From: Candidatus Latescibacterota bacterium
Lineage (GTDB): Bacteria > Krumholzibacteriota > Krumholzibacteriia > WVZY01
Direction of reading: 5' to 3'
DNA length: 64,000 nt
Assembly: GCA_011772205.1 (NCBI GenBank)
Contig: WVZY01000008.1
Span: 62,001 to 126,000, forward strand
The position numbers were made by a program, and so were the translations under genes. Every line of letters starts with the position of its first letter. Position 1 is the first letter of the stretch. The notes under the pieces are model-generated. The model made no database searches. It saw only the letters and a list, made by a program, of their open reading frames with translations, and had not been told where the DNA came from. Below, piece by piece: positions 1-8,972 of this stretch.

Positions 1-147
1 GAAATAAGCAAAAGAAATAAAACTATTCTCAATAAATATCCGCGCATATTCCCTCTTGTAATGGTGCTTTCGTTGCGAGCATAACGATCAAGCGATCTGC
101 TATGGCGCTTGCCGACGCCACTATACGCCCTAGTTAATATTTACAGT

Positions 148-228
148 TCAAAAAGTATGCGAAACTCCCAGCGCCATCAGCAGAAAAGCCCTATCCTGGC
201 CTTCAGCCGAGGCCCTTGCTGATCCTCG
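148..228 (-). pseudogene. possible 3' remnant of an outer-membrane beta-barrel gene
   Basis: Reading the minus strand, 26 codons between two stops end in RAFLLMALGVSHTF and then TGA. An alternating hydrophobic terminal strand that finishes with Phe is the usual C-terminal signature of outer-membrane beta-barrel proteins. No start or longer reading frame is present upstream, so if real this is only the tail of a lost gene. The match is short and could be chance. I see nothing else in bases 1-296. Confidence 0.25.
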
Positions 229-296
229 CTAAAACACATTGCTGATTGGCCGTCGGCTGCAGAGGCTTGTCAAGTTGCTCATTATGCGAGTTCTCT

Positions 297-761
297 TTAT
301 TCTAAGTTTTTCAGATGCTTGGACATGATCGCATAAGGCGAATCGATGAATCCACAACGACGATAGGCTTCAATCGCTCGTTTGTTTCTCGTGTGAACGT
401 ACAGACGCAGGTCTGCCGCGCCACTATTTCGAGCTTCAGCCGACAATACCCCAATCATCATCTCGACAAGCCCTCGACCACGGTGACCTGGCACGACATA
501 CATACTCTGAATCCACCAATAGTCTTGAGCGTGCCAATCACTCCACTCTCTTACCACCGAGGTGCTCGCTACGACCTCGCCTTGGTTTGACTCGACAACC
601 CAGTACATCGCAACAGCCCTGTTCGATAGTCCTGCCTCCACGCCGCGCCGAACAATGGATGGGTCCCTTTCGTCTCCTTCCGCTTCGCGAGCTTCGGCTA
701 CCGCGAAAGAAACCAGGCTGTCGAGGTCTTTGTCCTGAGCTCTTCTAACAACGTAGTTCAT
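297..761 (-). CDS. GNAT family N-acetyltransferase
   Basis: A 154-residue acetyl-CoA-dependent N-acetyltransferase of unknown substrate. The acetyl-CoA pyrophosphate-binding loop is visible as VVPGHRGRGLVEMMI (the R/Q-x-x-G-x-G/A motif), followed by the family's C-terminal strand signature NKRAIEAYRRCGF. I chose the Met that begins MNYVVRRAQDKDL because GNAT domains normally open with this type of strand. The frame stays open upstream to 893, but those residues (rich in Arg, Ser and Gly) do not look like protein sequence. No clear ribosome binding site precedes either start. It lies in the same direction as the two small genes that follow on the minus strand. Confidence 0.75.
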   Translation of the reverse strand: MNYVVRRAQDKDLDSLVSFAVAEAREAEGDERDPSIVRRGVEAGLSNRAVAMYWVVESNQGEVVASTSVVREWSDWHAQDYWWIQSMYVVPGHRGRGLVEMMIGVLSAEARNSGAADLRLYVHTRNKRAIEAYRRCGFIDSPYAIMSKHLKNLE

Positions 762-897
762 CGGGTATTGATCAATCACGTCTTGGGTGGTCTTACGCCC
801 CCGTGCTAAGCTGCGAGCCGATCCTGTCGAGCCGGCTGCCCTACAGCCAGCGTGATAGGTTGGAGCCATCATCTTTAGCGGCTTGTCGGGCAATGTC

Positions 898-1164
898 CTA
901 TTTACTTAATAATGTTTCACAGAAGTTAAGATCGTCATAGCAGCATTCCATAAGACCACTTGTGGTTTTGCCCCATAGATTCACGGTCACTGCGCGAACA
1001 GCAGCCGTCGGTCCGAAATACGTGAGTGTGTCGTCCCGGTGTATGGTTGGACCGTACCAAGAATAATATCCCTGCACACCTGGAAGTTCATAGTAAACGA
1101 CCTCGGCCTGCGCGAAACCATAAAGCGCAATTAAAAGAAAAAGGATTGCAATTGAAATCTTCAA
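898..1164 (-). CDS. small secreted protein of unknown function
   Basis: An 88-residue protein that I do not recognise. It opens with a clear signal peptide, MKISIAILFLLIALYGFAQA, with cleavage expected after AQA. The mature part is about 68 residues, rich in Tyr and Trp, and carries three Cys near the C-terminus (ECCYDDLNFC). The start codon is TTG, with a weak AGGA just upstream. The mature part is short enough that this could be the 5' end of a longer, broken gene, but no continuation is visible. Confidence 0.5.
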   Translation of the reverse strand: MKISIAILFLLIALYGFAQAEVVYYELPGVQGYYSWYGPTIHRDDTLTYFGPTAAVRAVTVNLWGKTTSGLMECCYDDLNFCETLLSK

Positions 1165-1381
1165 ATTCCTATGACCTCATATTGATGATCTGTGCCTTTA
1201 ACGCAGAATGGCCTGCGTATGTCCTGCAGCCACGGAGTGGCTGTCAAGCGCATGTGCTCGCTGGGCGGCAGTAGACTAATGGCAAATGTCATGAGTAAAA
1301 CGGACCCCCTCCTGCACTACTGAAGGTGCACACGAGCCCACCAAGGCAATCCCAGGCCGTGATGGAAATCGCCTTGGCCCT

Positions 1382-1828
1382 CTACTCGCTGCTTGCAGGC
1401 GGCTGGTCGCTATTGGCGATCAGACGGGCGATCTTCCATGAGCCGTCAGGCTGGCGTTTTACGATGAACACGGACTTTCTTTCGTCCTCGATCGGCTCGC
1501 CACCGGCTCTTGGCATGGCCGTCACCGTGCAGGCACTCCGGAAGTGCCCCTAGTCCCCAGCTACTTCGACCTCCAAAAGCTCACCGCCTCCATTGACGGC
1601 GAATTCATCAAAGACGGATTGATACGGCGAACGAATAGCTTCCCTTCCAATCACGGCTGGCTGATTCTGAGGCATCAAGACCGGATCATCCGTGTAAAGG
1701 GCAAGAAGAGCACCGGCGTCACCGGCAAGCCACCCGGCATGCCATTCCTCAGCAAGCTGCCTGATCGCATCTGTATCTTCAGTTTGCCCGGCCATTCCCG
1801 TTACCGATGATGACGTGCCGCCTGACAT
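1382..1828 (-). pseudogene. DUF4440/SnoaL-like (NTF2-fold) protein interrupted by in-frame TAG
   Basis: The frame from 1828 encodes 92 residues of a DUF4440 domain (DAIRQLAEEWHAGWLAGDAG, then LYTDDPVLMPQNQPAVIGRE) and stops at a TAG at 1550-1552. The same frame continues without a shift for another 55 codons with the rest of the domain, including EPIEDERKSVFIVKRQPDGS and WKIARLIANSDQP, up to a second TAG at 1382-1384. The family normally has Trp just after the residues VAGD, so TGG to TAG is the simplest explanation. TAG is the normal terminator of other genes here (5360, 36685, 44569), so recoding is unlikely. It is either a recent nonsense mutation or a sequencing or assembly error. Confidence 0.7.
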
Positions 1829-2530
1829 TTAGTATCTTGCCCCATAGTGCCCAATACATCGCCAGGAAAAGGCAAGATATCACCAACCACCAATTCTTCT
1901 TAACCGCTCTAATACTCCATACTCATTAAATGTATACGTTAAAATGTTGGATCTTTCAGTGCTGGAAAAACAATGCCGTGCACGGATGACAAATCGAATA
2001 TGATCGGGTAAATGCGGAGTGCGGTTGAAGGCAGGTAATTTCTCGCGGATGAAACATCCCGCTCCCCGCCATTGTGTTTCGGGTGTAGAATACAAAACAG
2101 GATAGTCCACATGGATCCTCCCTGGAGGGTGCGGCTCCCCGTACCCTCAGGGTGGTGGGGGACATTTCTAGTGTAATACTTAAGTTATGTCGTGTCAACG
2201 CGCCAGGGAGCCTTTGGAAGATTTGCACACGGCCGTTCGCACTGCAGCATATCCCATGGAATCCCAAACCAGCTCGAAGCCTTTCATTCGCTCATTACAT
2301 AACACATTATTATTAAATGAATTAAAAGCATTTTGCGATCGAGATCAGAACGCCAATAAAGCGCTCGAAAAATTAGCATAGTCCTTTTCAACTCTGTTAT
2401 CTTATATATAACTATACGCATCGCCCGCTTTACTACGATGGCTACTGTTCCCGCCTGGGGCATTACCAGAAAAAGAGCAGCTCGCCATGTCTGGAACCCA
2501 GGCTAAAGACAAAATAGAGGCAGGCCCTAT
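1829..2530. other. 702-base stretch with no convincing gene
   Basis: Several short open frames exist on both strands, but none has a ribosome binding site, recognised motif or protein-like composition. A short GC-rich block with partial dyad symmetry lies at about 2116-2162 (it includes ACCCTCAGGGT). The AT-rich stretch at 2385-2420 may hold the promoter of the radical SAM gene that starts at 2531. Confidence 0.5.
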
Positions 2531-3808
2531 ATGTTCCCTGCACAAGAAAATCGATCCCCGACCCCTCCCAGCCACAAGTTCTCGAGACGCGAATTTCTCG
2601 AAACGGCAGCCCGTTTGGGCATCGTCCTAGGGAGCGCGGGGATCGCCCTCTCCTGCCCGCCATGGTTCAAACACCTGGTGGGTGCTGCAGCGGCCGCATC
2701 CACCCCACTCGATAAACTGCTGAAAGATGCCCCCCTTGCACGCTACTGGATATCGGCCAATTCCGAAGGCGTCCGGTGCTTGTCGTGCCACGCAGAAGAT
2801 GACGGAGTGGAGGGCACGCATTATGCCCACGAAAAACGCTTTGTGAAATGTCTTCTCTGCGCGCGGGAATGCCTCATTGAAGAAGGCGCCCGCGGACAAT
2901 GCCGGTCAAGAATGAATGTAAGCGGCAAGCTTCGAAGCCTCGTATATGGACGTCCTGTTTCGATCCACGTAGATCCGATCGAGAAGAAACCCTTTTTCCA
3001 TTTCCGCCCCGCTTCGGCGGCCTTTTCACTCGCCACCACGGGCTGTCCTCTGAGCTGCAAATTCTGCCAGAACTGGGAAATCTCCCAGGCAAGCCCCGAA
3101 GACTACGACACGAGATTCATCCCGCCGGAGAAAATCGTCAACGCAACGACCGACCACCGCGCTCCGATAATCGCATTCACTTACAACGAGCCAACGGTCT
3201 TTACCGAATACCTCACGGACATCGCCCGTATCGCGCGAAAACAAAACATCGCCAGCGTCCTCATCAGCTGCGGATTCATGAACGAGAAGCCCCTCGAAGA
3301 AATGTGCGATGTTCTGGATGCAATCAAAATCGATTTGAAAGGATTCAGTGAAGACTTTTACCGCCGGGTTTCGAGTGCCGAACTCAAACCGGTTCTCAGA
3401 AGCATCAAGCAGGTGCACAAAAGCGGCGTCCATCTGGAAATCGTCAATCTGGTCGTGCCTACATTGAACGACTCAAAAAAGATGCTTACGGATTTGGTGA
3501 AATGGGTGATGGGAGAATTGGGGGCGGATGTGCCGGTACATTTCACTCGCTTTCACCCGGATTACCAGATGCTGAACCTTCCCCCAACACCTGTGGCGAC
3601 GCTGGAACAGGCATACGAGATTGCCAAAGCAAACGGGATCCACTATCCTTTCGTAGGGAACGTACCCGGGCACCCAGGCAACAACACTCAATGCCCTGCG
3701 TGCGATAAAGTAGTAATTGCGAGAACCGGATTCTTCGTCACGGACCAGCACATAAAAAGCGGGCGCTGCGAATACTGCGACGAACCGATAGCAGGCGTTT
3801 GGGATTGA
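2531..3808 (+). CDS. amrS: AmmeMemoRadiSam system radical SAM enzyme with Tat-like leader
   Basis: A 425-residue radical S-adenosylmethionine enzyme of the family found with Memo and AMMECR1 proteins. The [4Fe-4S]-binding CxxxCxxC is CPLSCKFCQNW at about residue 171. It is preceded by cysteine pairs typical of this group (VRCLSCHAED, VKCLLCARECLIEEG) and followed by a C-terminal zinc-ribbon-like pair (CPACDK, CEYCDE). The N-terminus carries SRREFLETAARLG followed by a hydrophobic stretch, a good twin-arginine signal, which would place a folded Fe-S enzyme outside the cytoplasm or on the outer face of the membrane. The Memo-AMMECR1 gene starts 15 bases downstream. The reaction of this system is not settled to my knowledge. 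Confidence 0.9.
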   Translation: MFPAQENRSPTPPSHKFSRREFLETAARLGIVLGSAGIALSCPPWFKHLVGAAAAASTPLDKLLKDAPLARYWISANSEGVRCLSCHAEDDGVEGTHYAHEKRFVKCLLCARECLIEEGARGQCRSRMNVSGKLRSLVYGRPVSIHVDPIEKKPFFHFRPASAAFSLATTGCPLSCKFCQNWEISQASPEDYDTRFIPPEKIVNATTDHRAPIIAFTYNEPTVFTEYLTDIARIARKQNIASVLISCGFMNEKPLEEMCDVLDAIKIDLKGFSEDFYRRVSSAELKPVLRSIKQVHKSGVHLEIVNLVVPTLNDSKKMLTDLVKWVMGELGADVPVHFTRFHPDYQMLNLPPTPVATLEQAYEIAKANGIHYPFVGNVPGHPGNNTQCPACDKVVIARTGFFVTDQHIKSGRCEYCDEPIAGVWD

Positions 3809-3823
3809 TTTAGATAGAACTTC

Positions 3824-5362
3824 ATGAAGAAAGCTATTATACTTCTAGCACCGATCCTCCTTCTTAGCCAAAACGAAGCGATGGCCTCGAAAACCGATCG
3901 CAGATATAAAGCGAGTGTCCGCGAACCCGCGCGCGCCGATCAATTCTATCCAGGAGACCCAGCCCGACTGGAAAAAACGATCGATGCCTACATCAAAGAC
4001 GCCGTCCCACCTCATAAGGAAAAGCCGCTCGCCATAATTTCTCCTCACGCAGGCTATATATACTCAGGTCAGATCTGCGCGGATGCCTTCAACCAGGCGG
4101 CCGCTCATGATTACGATCTGATCGTTCTCCTTGGCACTAATCATACGAGCGGCGCGTTTCGAGGCGTATCGATCTATCCCGCAGGCGGTTACAAAACGCC
4201 CCTTGGCATCGCGGAGATAGACGATGCGCTCACTGCCGAGCTCATCGATGCGGACAAAGATTTCACATTCAAAGAGTCGGTGCACGTTCAGGAGCACTCG
4301 ATCGAAGTCATGGTGCCGTTTGTCCAGAAACTGTTCCCCGGCGCCAAGATTCTACCGGCCGTCGTCGGAACACCAGACCTCGACCTGTGCACGCGCTTCG
4401 GTGAGGCTCTTGCAAAAGCACTACGAGGTAAAAACGCGCTGATCGTTGCGAGCAGTGATCTGTCCCACTACCCCGAATACGAGAATGCGGTGAAGGCCGA
4501 TAAAAAGACGCTGGACGCGATCGTGAAAATGGACCCCGAGGAACTAAGAAGCACGATTCAAAAACAGCTCAGAGAGGGAATCCCCAACCTGTCCACATGC
4601 GCCTGCGGCCAGGCTCCAATACTAGCTGCGATGATTGCCGCGAAGAGACTTGGCGCGAAAGGGGCGCGGCTCATCAGCTACGCCAATTCAGGGGACACAC
4701 CGATTGGAAATCGCAGCCGCGTAGTCGGCTATGGCGCTGTTGCTTTTTATGATGATTTTGCGGAGAAGCCGCATCCCGAGGAACACCGGCCTGCTGAACC
4801 GAAAGACGAATTCATGCTCAATCGTCATCAAAAGAAGTCATTGCTCTCTTTTGCACGAAAAACAATCGAGCAATTCCTCGCAGCGGAAACTGTTCCGCTG
4901 GTCAGAGGTTTCGACCCCGTCCTCGAGAACAAAAAGGGTGCCTTCGTAACGCTCAACATGCACGAACGACTGAGGGGATGCATTGGACACATGGCGGAGG
5001 ATATGCCCCTTTGCCAGGTCGTCGGCTACTGTGCGACACAGGCCGCTTTCAATGACCGTCGCTTCTCACCCGTTACGTTGGAAGAATTACCGGACATCGA
5101 AATCGAAATCTCGGTCCTGACACCGTTTCAAGAAGTGGGCGGCGTGGAGGATATCCAGGTCGGGCGTGACGGAGTTTTGATAAAAAAGGGCGACCGCTCC
5201 GCCGTTTATCTCCCTTCCGTTCCCGTGGAGCAGGGCTGGAATCGTGAGGAGATGCTCGAGCATCTCTGCCTCAAAGCTGGGTTATCACGTAACGACTGGA
5301 AGAAGGGCGCGCGGTTCTTCACCTTCCAGGCAATGGCGTTTAGCGAGTCTGATCTAGAATAG
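3824..5362 (+). CDS. Memo-AMMECR1 fusion (AmmeMemoRadiSam system proteins B and A)
   Basis: This 512-residue protein joins two domains that are usually separate. The Memo domain (about residues 30-305) keeps the residues that line the metal site in human MEMO1: His in SPHAGYIYSG (residue ~74), His in LLGTNHT (~107) and Cys in CACGQAP (~261), as well as HVQEHSIEVMVPF. The AMMECR1 domain (about 330-510) has LRGCIGHM and FNDRRFSP, the family's most conserved segments. Residues 1-21 (MKKAIILLAPILLLSQNEAM) look like a Sec signal peptide, which matches the exported-looking radical SAM enzyme just upstream. It forms an operon with the genes on both sides. Confidence 0.92.
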   Translation: MKKAIILLAPILLLSQNEAMASKTDRRYKASVREPARADQFYPGDPARLEKTIDAYIKDAVPPHKEKPLAIISPHAGYIYSGQICADAFNQAAAHDYDLIVLLGTNHTSGAFRGVSIYPAGGYKTPLGIAEIDDALTAELIDADKDFTFKESVHVQEHSIEVMVPFVQKLFPGAKILPAVVGTPDLDLCTRFGEALAKALRGKNALIVASSDLSHYPEYENAVKADKKTLDAIVKMDPEELRSTIQKQLREGIPNLSTCACGQAPILAAMIAAKRLGAKGARLISYANSGDTPIGNRSRVVGYGAVAFYDDFAEKPHPEEHRPAEPKDEFMLNRHQKKSLLSFARKTIEQFLAAETVPLVRGFDPVLENKKGAFVTLNMHERLRGCIGHMAEDMPLCQVVGYCATQAAFNDRRFSPVTLEELPDIEIEISVLTPFQEVGGVEDIQVGRDGVLIKKGDRSAVYLPSVPVEQGWNREEMLEHLCLKAGLSRNDWKKGARFFTFQAMAFSESDLE

Positions 5363-5383
5363 TACGTTTCGAATCATCCTCCG

Positions 5384-7543
5384 GTGACTTTATATCTTCT
5401 CACCATCGGTTTCATTTCGATCCTCGGCCAGGTTGTGATTCTTCGCGAACTCAATGTCGCCTTTTACGGCATTGAATTGATCTACATACTGGCCATGGGG
5501 ATCTGGTTGCTCTGGTCCGCCGCCGGTGCATTGATCGGAAGAAGAGCCTACGCGCCCCCGGCAACCGTCGTCCGCTATTTATTCATTCTCTTTTCACTGT
5601 TGCTGCCCGTCGATGTGGCCTTTATCCGCGGCGCCAGAGTGTTGTTCGGCGGCATACCGGGTTCTTATCTTCCATTTGGCCTGCAGCTCGCGGCTATTTC
5701 TATCGCTCTTCTCCCGATCGGGATACTCATAGGCTTGCTGTTCCAATGGGCCGCAAAATTATATATCGCTAATGAGAGAACCCTTGCGCTCGCGTACGCG
5801 ATCGAAAGTGCGGGCGGGCTCGTCGGAGGGCTGGCCTCGACGCTGCTCCTCAAGTTTGGCATCCAGAACTTTACCATCGCCATCATTTGCAGCCTCGTGA
5901 CGGCTGGAATATTGTTGCTGCCTGCGAGAGAGAAACAAGGACGGCACAGATATGGCTTCATTGCTGCCTTCGGGATTTTCCTAGTCATTCTCCTCCTGTC
6001 TCCCGGGATCGACCATCGAATGACGCAATGGACGCATCCCAATCTTTTTGAATCCCGCGATTCTCCTTACAGCCGGATCACGATCGACAGCCGGGAAGAT
6101 CAGCTCGTGATGTTCGAAAACGACGCGTTTGCCTTCGAAACGGAAAGCGCCGCCTCGGAAGAACTCGTTCACCTCGCGGCCGTGCATCACGACAATTTGA
6201 AGGACGTCCTTATACTCGGCGGTGGTGTCGAAGGTTTACTGAGGGAGTTATCGAAACACAGTCCCCAGAGCGTCATTTATGTGGAGCTCAATCCTGTTCT
6301 GCTCGCATTGGCCGAGAAACATCTCCCCGAGGCCTACAAGGAGCCACTCAGGTCGAAAAATGTAACCGTTCGTACTACGGATCCTCGAAATTACCTAAAA
6401 AGCGCAGGTCTTTACGATCTCATACTGGTTGGAATGCCAGAACCTACGTCTGGCCAGTCCAACCGGTTTTTCACACGCGAGTTTTTCGCGCAATGCTCGG
6501 ATAGACTGAAGCCTGGAGGCGTATTGGCCTTTCGACTGCGCTCATCGGAAAACATATGGACTCAGCTCGTTACTTACAGAAATACGAGCATTCACCGCTC
6601 GCTGAAATCCGTATTTCAGGATCTAATCGTTCTTCCAGGTGTTACGAACACGATCATCGCATCGAACGCCTCACTCAGTCGGGATCCGGAGACATTGATC
6701 GGCAGATTCAACGACAAGAATATCGAAACGAGGCTCGTAACCCCGGAATACATCCACTATTTGTACACAAACGACAGATTCTTCGAAATTGCGAACCGCA
6801 TTGCCTCGGCAAATGTCCCCGCAAACACGGATATACGGCCCGTGTGCTACCGGTTTTCCAGCATGATCTGGCTGTCCAAGTTCATCCCCCAAATGATCAA
6901 CTGGGATCCCTCGTTCTTCGGGCGTTCGAGCGCAAACATTGTATCAAGCCTGTTGTTCATACTCGGTCTGGGAGCGCTGTTCTTACTCTCCCGCCGTAAA
7001 ATGCATTTACAACGGATCACACTCGCCGCGCTGGCGGGATTTATTGGGATGGTGCTGGAAACGATTTTAATCTTGCACTATCAAGTTAAGAGCGGCGTAC
7101 TTTTTCAAAATATCGGGATTCTATTGATGGTTTTCATGGCCGGACTGGCAGTGGGTTCCGTAGCCGTTCTGGATTCCGCCAGGGCTCACCTGCTGACATC
7201 CGGATCTATACCCAAAAGTCTAGGGCGAGGTTTGTTCATAGGCTTTGGGATTCTAAATTTGATTTTTATTGGATTGCTGAAACTCAACTATGCTTCAGGT
7301 CTATTGATCATATCGGTACTGTTGTTCTTGGCCGGCTTCTTCGTGTCCGGCATATTCGCATACGCCAGCCTGAGTGGAGTCAAAGATCAGAAGATCGTGG
7401 TCTCACCGCTCTACGCTGCCGATCTGTTGGGTGGGTGCATCGGATCGCTGCTGGGGAGCTTGTTGTTGATACCGCTTTTGGGGATGACTCAGTCGGCGGC
7501 CGTGATGCTCGCACTCGCTGTTGTTGCTCTTATACTAGTATAA
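5384..7543 (+). CDS. membrane-embedded spermidine-synthase-like protein
   Basis: A 719-residue protein with GTG start, 21 bases after the Memo-AMMECR1 gene. Residues 1-205 hold about six or seven hydrophobic helices, residues ~215-480 a Rossmann methyltransferase-fold domain of the spermidine/spermine synthase superfamily, and residues ~510-719 another membrane block. The nucleotide loop ILGGGVEGLL (~275) and YVELNPVLLALA are present. The catalytic YD-x-I-x-x-D segment of true spermidine synthases reads YDLILVGMPEP, so the usual catalytic Asp is missing. Polyamine synthesis is therefore doubtful. The steady association with a Memo/AMMECR1/radical SAM set suggests a role in the same membrane-associated modification. 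The substrate is unknown. Confidence 0.8.
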   Translation: MTLYLLTIGFISILGQVVILRELNVAFYGIELIYILAMGIWLLWSAAGALIGRRAYAPPATVVRYLFILFSLLLPVDVAFIRGARVLFGGIPGSYLPFGLQLAAISIALLPIGILIGLLFQWAAKLYIANERTLALAYAIESAGGLVGGLASTLLLKFGIQNFTIAIICSLVTAGILLLPAREKQGRHRYGFIAAFGIFLVILLLSPGIDHRMTQWTHPNLFESRDSPYSRITIDSREDQLVMFENDAFAFETESAASEELVHLAAVHHDNLKDVLILGGGVEGLLRELSKHSPQSVIYVELNPVLLALAEKHLPEAYKEPLRSKNVTVRTTDPRNYLKSAGLYDLILVGMPEPTSGQSNRFFTREFFAQCSDRLKPGGVLAFRLRSSENIWTQLVTYRNTSIHRSLKSVFQDLIVLPGVTNTIIASNASLSRDPETLIGRFNDKNIETRLVTPEYIHYLYTNDRFFEIANRIASANVPANTDIRPVCYRFSSMIWLSKFIPQMINWDPSFFGRSSANIVSSLLFILGLGALFLLSRRKMHLQRITLAALAGFIGMVLETILILHYQVKSGVLFQNIGILLMVFMAGLAVGSVAVLDSARAHLLTSGSIPKSLGRGLFIGFGILNLIFIGLLKLNYASGLLIISVLLFLAGFFVSGIFAYASLSGVKDQKIVVSPLYAADLLGGCIGSLLGSLLLIPLLGMTQSAAVMLALAVVALILV

Positions 7544-7615
7544 GAGTTTCAACGCGTCGGAAATGGATGACAAGGGAGTCTCGATAGCCGCGGGGCGTTT
7601 TTCGCAGCGCGCGGT

Positions 7616-8911
7616 TTAACTCGCTATTGACAGCGACAGCAGCACTTCCCTCATTTTATCCAGGGTAACCGCTAGATCTTCCTCACTGTGCGCCGCCGAA
7701 ATAAACAGCGCTTCGAACTGGGACGGGGCGATATACACGCCTGCTTTTAGTAAGCTCGCGAAGTACTGTGAGAACATGTCGGTGTCCGACTCGGTAGCAT
7801 CCGAATAGGTTTCGATACGTCCGGGCTTGAAAAACAGGCATCCCATGGAATTGACATGATTCAAAGAGAGGGGTAGCTCGTTCTCCTCGATGAGCGCGAT
7901 GCTTTTTCCAAAAAAATCATTCGCTTTTCTATTCAATTCGTCGAAAAAGCCCGGCCTCGAGATAATCTCCAGCGTCTTCAGACCGGCTGTTACGGCCAGG
8001 GGATTCCCCGAGAGAGTCCCGGCCTGATACACCGGACCCGAAGGAGCCACCGTTTTCATTATTTCTCTCTTGCCGCCGTAAGCACCGACCGGCAAACCAC
8101 CCCCGATGACCTTGCCCATCGTGGTCAAATCGGGCGCGATATTATAGAGCGCTTGCGCGCCTCCCGGATGCACGCGGAAGCCGGTCATCACCTCGTCGAA
8201 AATAAGCACGCTCCCATATTGGCTGCATAGCTTCCGTAATCCTTCAAGAAATCCGGGTCTAGGCGGGATGACTCCCATGTTTCCGGCAACAGGCTCTACG
8301 ATGACCGCGGCGATCTCTTTCCCCGACTCATCGAACAATTTCTCAACGGATCCCAGGTTATTGAACTCGCCCGTCAATGTATCCTGTGCGGAACCCTTCG
8401 GCACACCCGGGCTGCTGGGCTCGCCCAGCGTGAGTGCTCCGGAACCCGCTTTGATCAGAAAGCTGTCCCCGTGGCCATGATAGCAGCCCTCGAATTTTAC
8501 GATCTTGTCGCGCCCGGTAACCCCGCGGGCCAGTCGGACGGCGCTCATCGTTGCTTCCGTCCCGGAATTCACGAGGCGGACCATATCCACCGACGGCACC
8601 ATTTCGATAATCTTTTCGGCCAGAAGGACTTCGATCTCCGTGGGCGCACCAAAACTCGTGCCCCTTGCAGCAGTGTCCTTCAAGGCTTGGACAACTTCCT
8701 CGTGGGCATGGCCGAGGATGAGCGGTCCCCAGGAGCCTACATAATCGATATATTCGTTTCCATCGACATCCCGGATCTTGCTGCCCTTTGCCGAGGCGAT
8801 AAAAACCGGATCCAGATTGACGGATCTAAATGCCCGAACGGGTGAATTTACACCGCCCGGCATGACTTTGTTCGCTTTTTCGAAATGTTGCTTGCTAAGC
8901 TTCCTGTTCAC
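7616..8911 (-). CDS. hemL: glutamate-1-semialdehyde 2,1-aminomutase
   Basis: PLP enzyme that converts glutamate-1-semialdehyde to 5-aminolevulinate, the second step of the C5 tetrapyrrole pathway. At 431 residues it has the family's usual length. Visible signatures are [13 protein letters not shown] at the N-terminus, [27 protein letters not shown], and the PLP-lysine loop [18 protein letters not shown]. It is the last gene of the hem operon, 61 bases after hemB. Placing hemL and hemB at the 3' end resembles the hemAXCDBL order of Bacillus, although here hemE, hemN, hemH and hemY are inserted before them. Confidence 0.97.
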   Translation of the reverse strand: MNRKLSKQHFEKANKVMPGGVNSPVRAFRSVNLDPVFIASAKGSKIRDVDGNEYIDYVGSWGPLILGHAHEEVVQALKDTAARGTSFGAPTEIEVLLAEKIIEMVPSVDMVRLVNSGTEATMSAVRLARGVTGRDKIVKFEGCYHGHGDSFLIKAGSGALTLGEPSSPGVPKGSAQDTLTGEFNNLGSVEKLFDESGKEIAAVIVEPVAGNMGVIPPRPGFLEGLRKLCSQYGSVLIFDEVMTGFRVHPGGAQALYNIAPDLTTMGKVIGGGLPVGAYGGKREIMKTVAPSGPVYQAGTLSGNPLAVTAGLKTLEIISRPGFFDELNRKANDFFGKSIALIEENELPLSLNHVNSMGCLFFKPGRIETYSDATESDTDMFSQYFASLLKAGVYIAPSQFEALFISAAHSEEDLAVTLDKMREVLLSLSIAS

Positions 8912-8972
8912 TTCACACTCCCGGTCATTTCCGGAGTAGATCCTTCACTCGTACCGCGTGTGTGGAATTTTC

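Noticed and set aside
1382-1828. General reassignment of TAG to an amino acid
   Set aside because: TAG is the stop codon of the Memo-AMMECR1 fusion, the M2 peptidase and hypE, so a changed code would extend several normal proteins.
1880-2381. Three overlapping short open frames in the 1829-2530 gap
   Set aside because: They compete with each other, lack ribosome binding sites and have unnatural composition. The 41-residue end of the plus-strand one (ending NANKALEKLA) looks most protein-like but is not enough for a call.
7544-7615. Possible terminator between the convergent synthase-like gene and hemL
   Set aside because: CCGCG and CGCGG can pair around a GCG-AAAAA-CGC inner stem, but the pairing is broken and there is no T-run on either strand.
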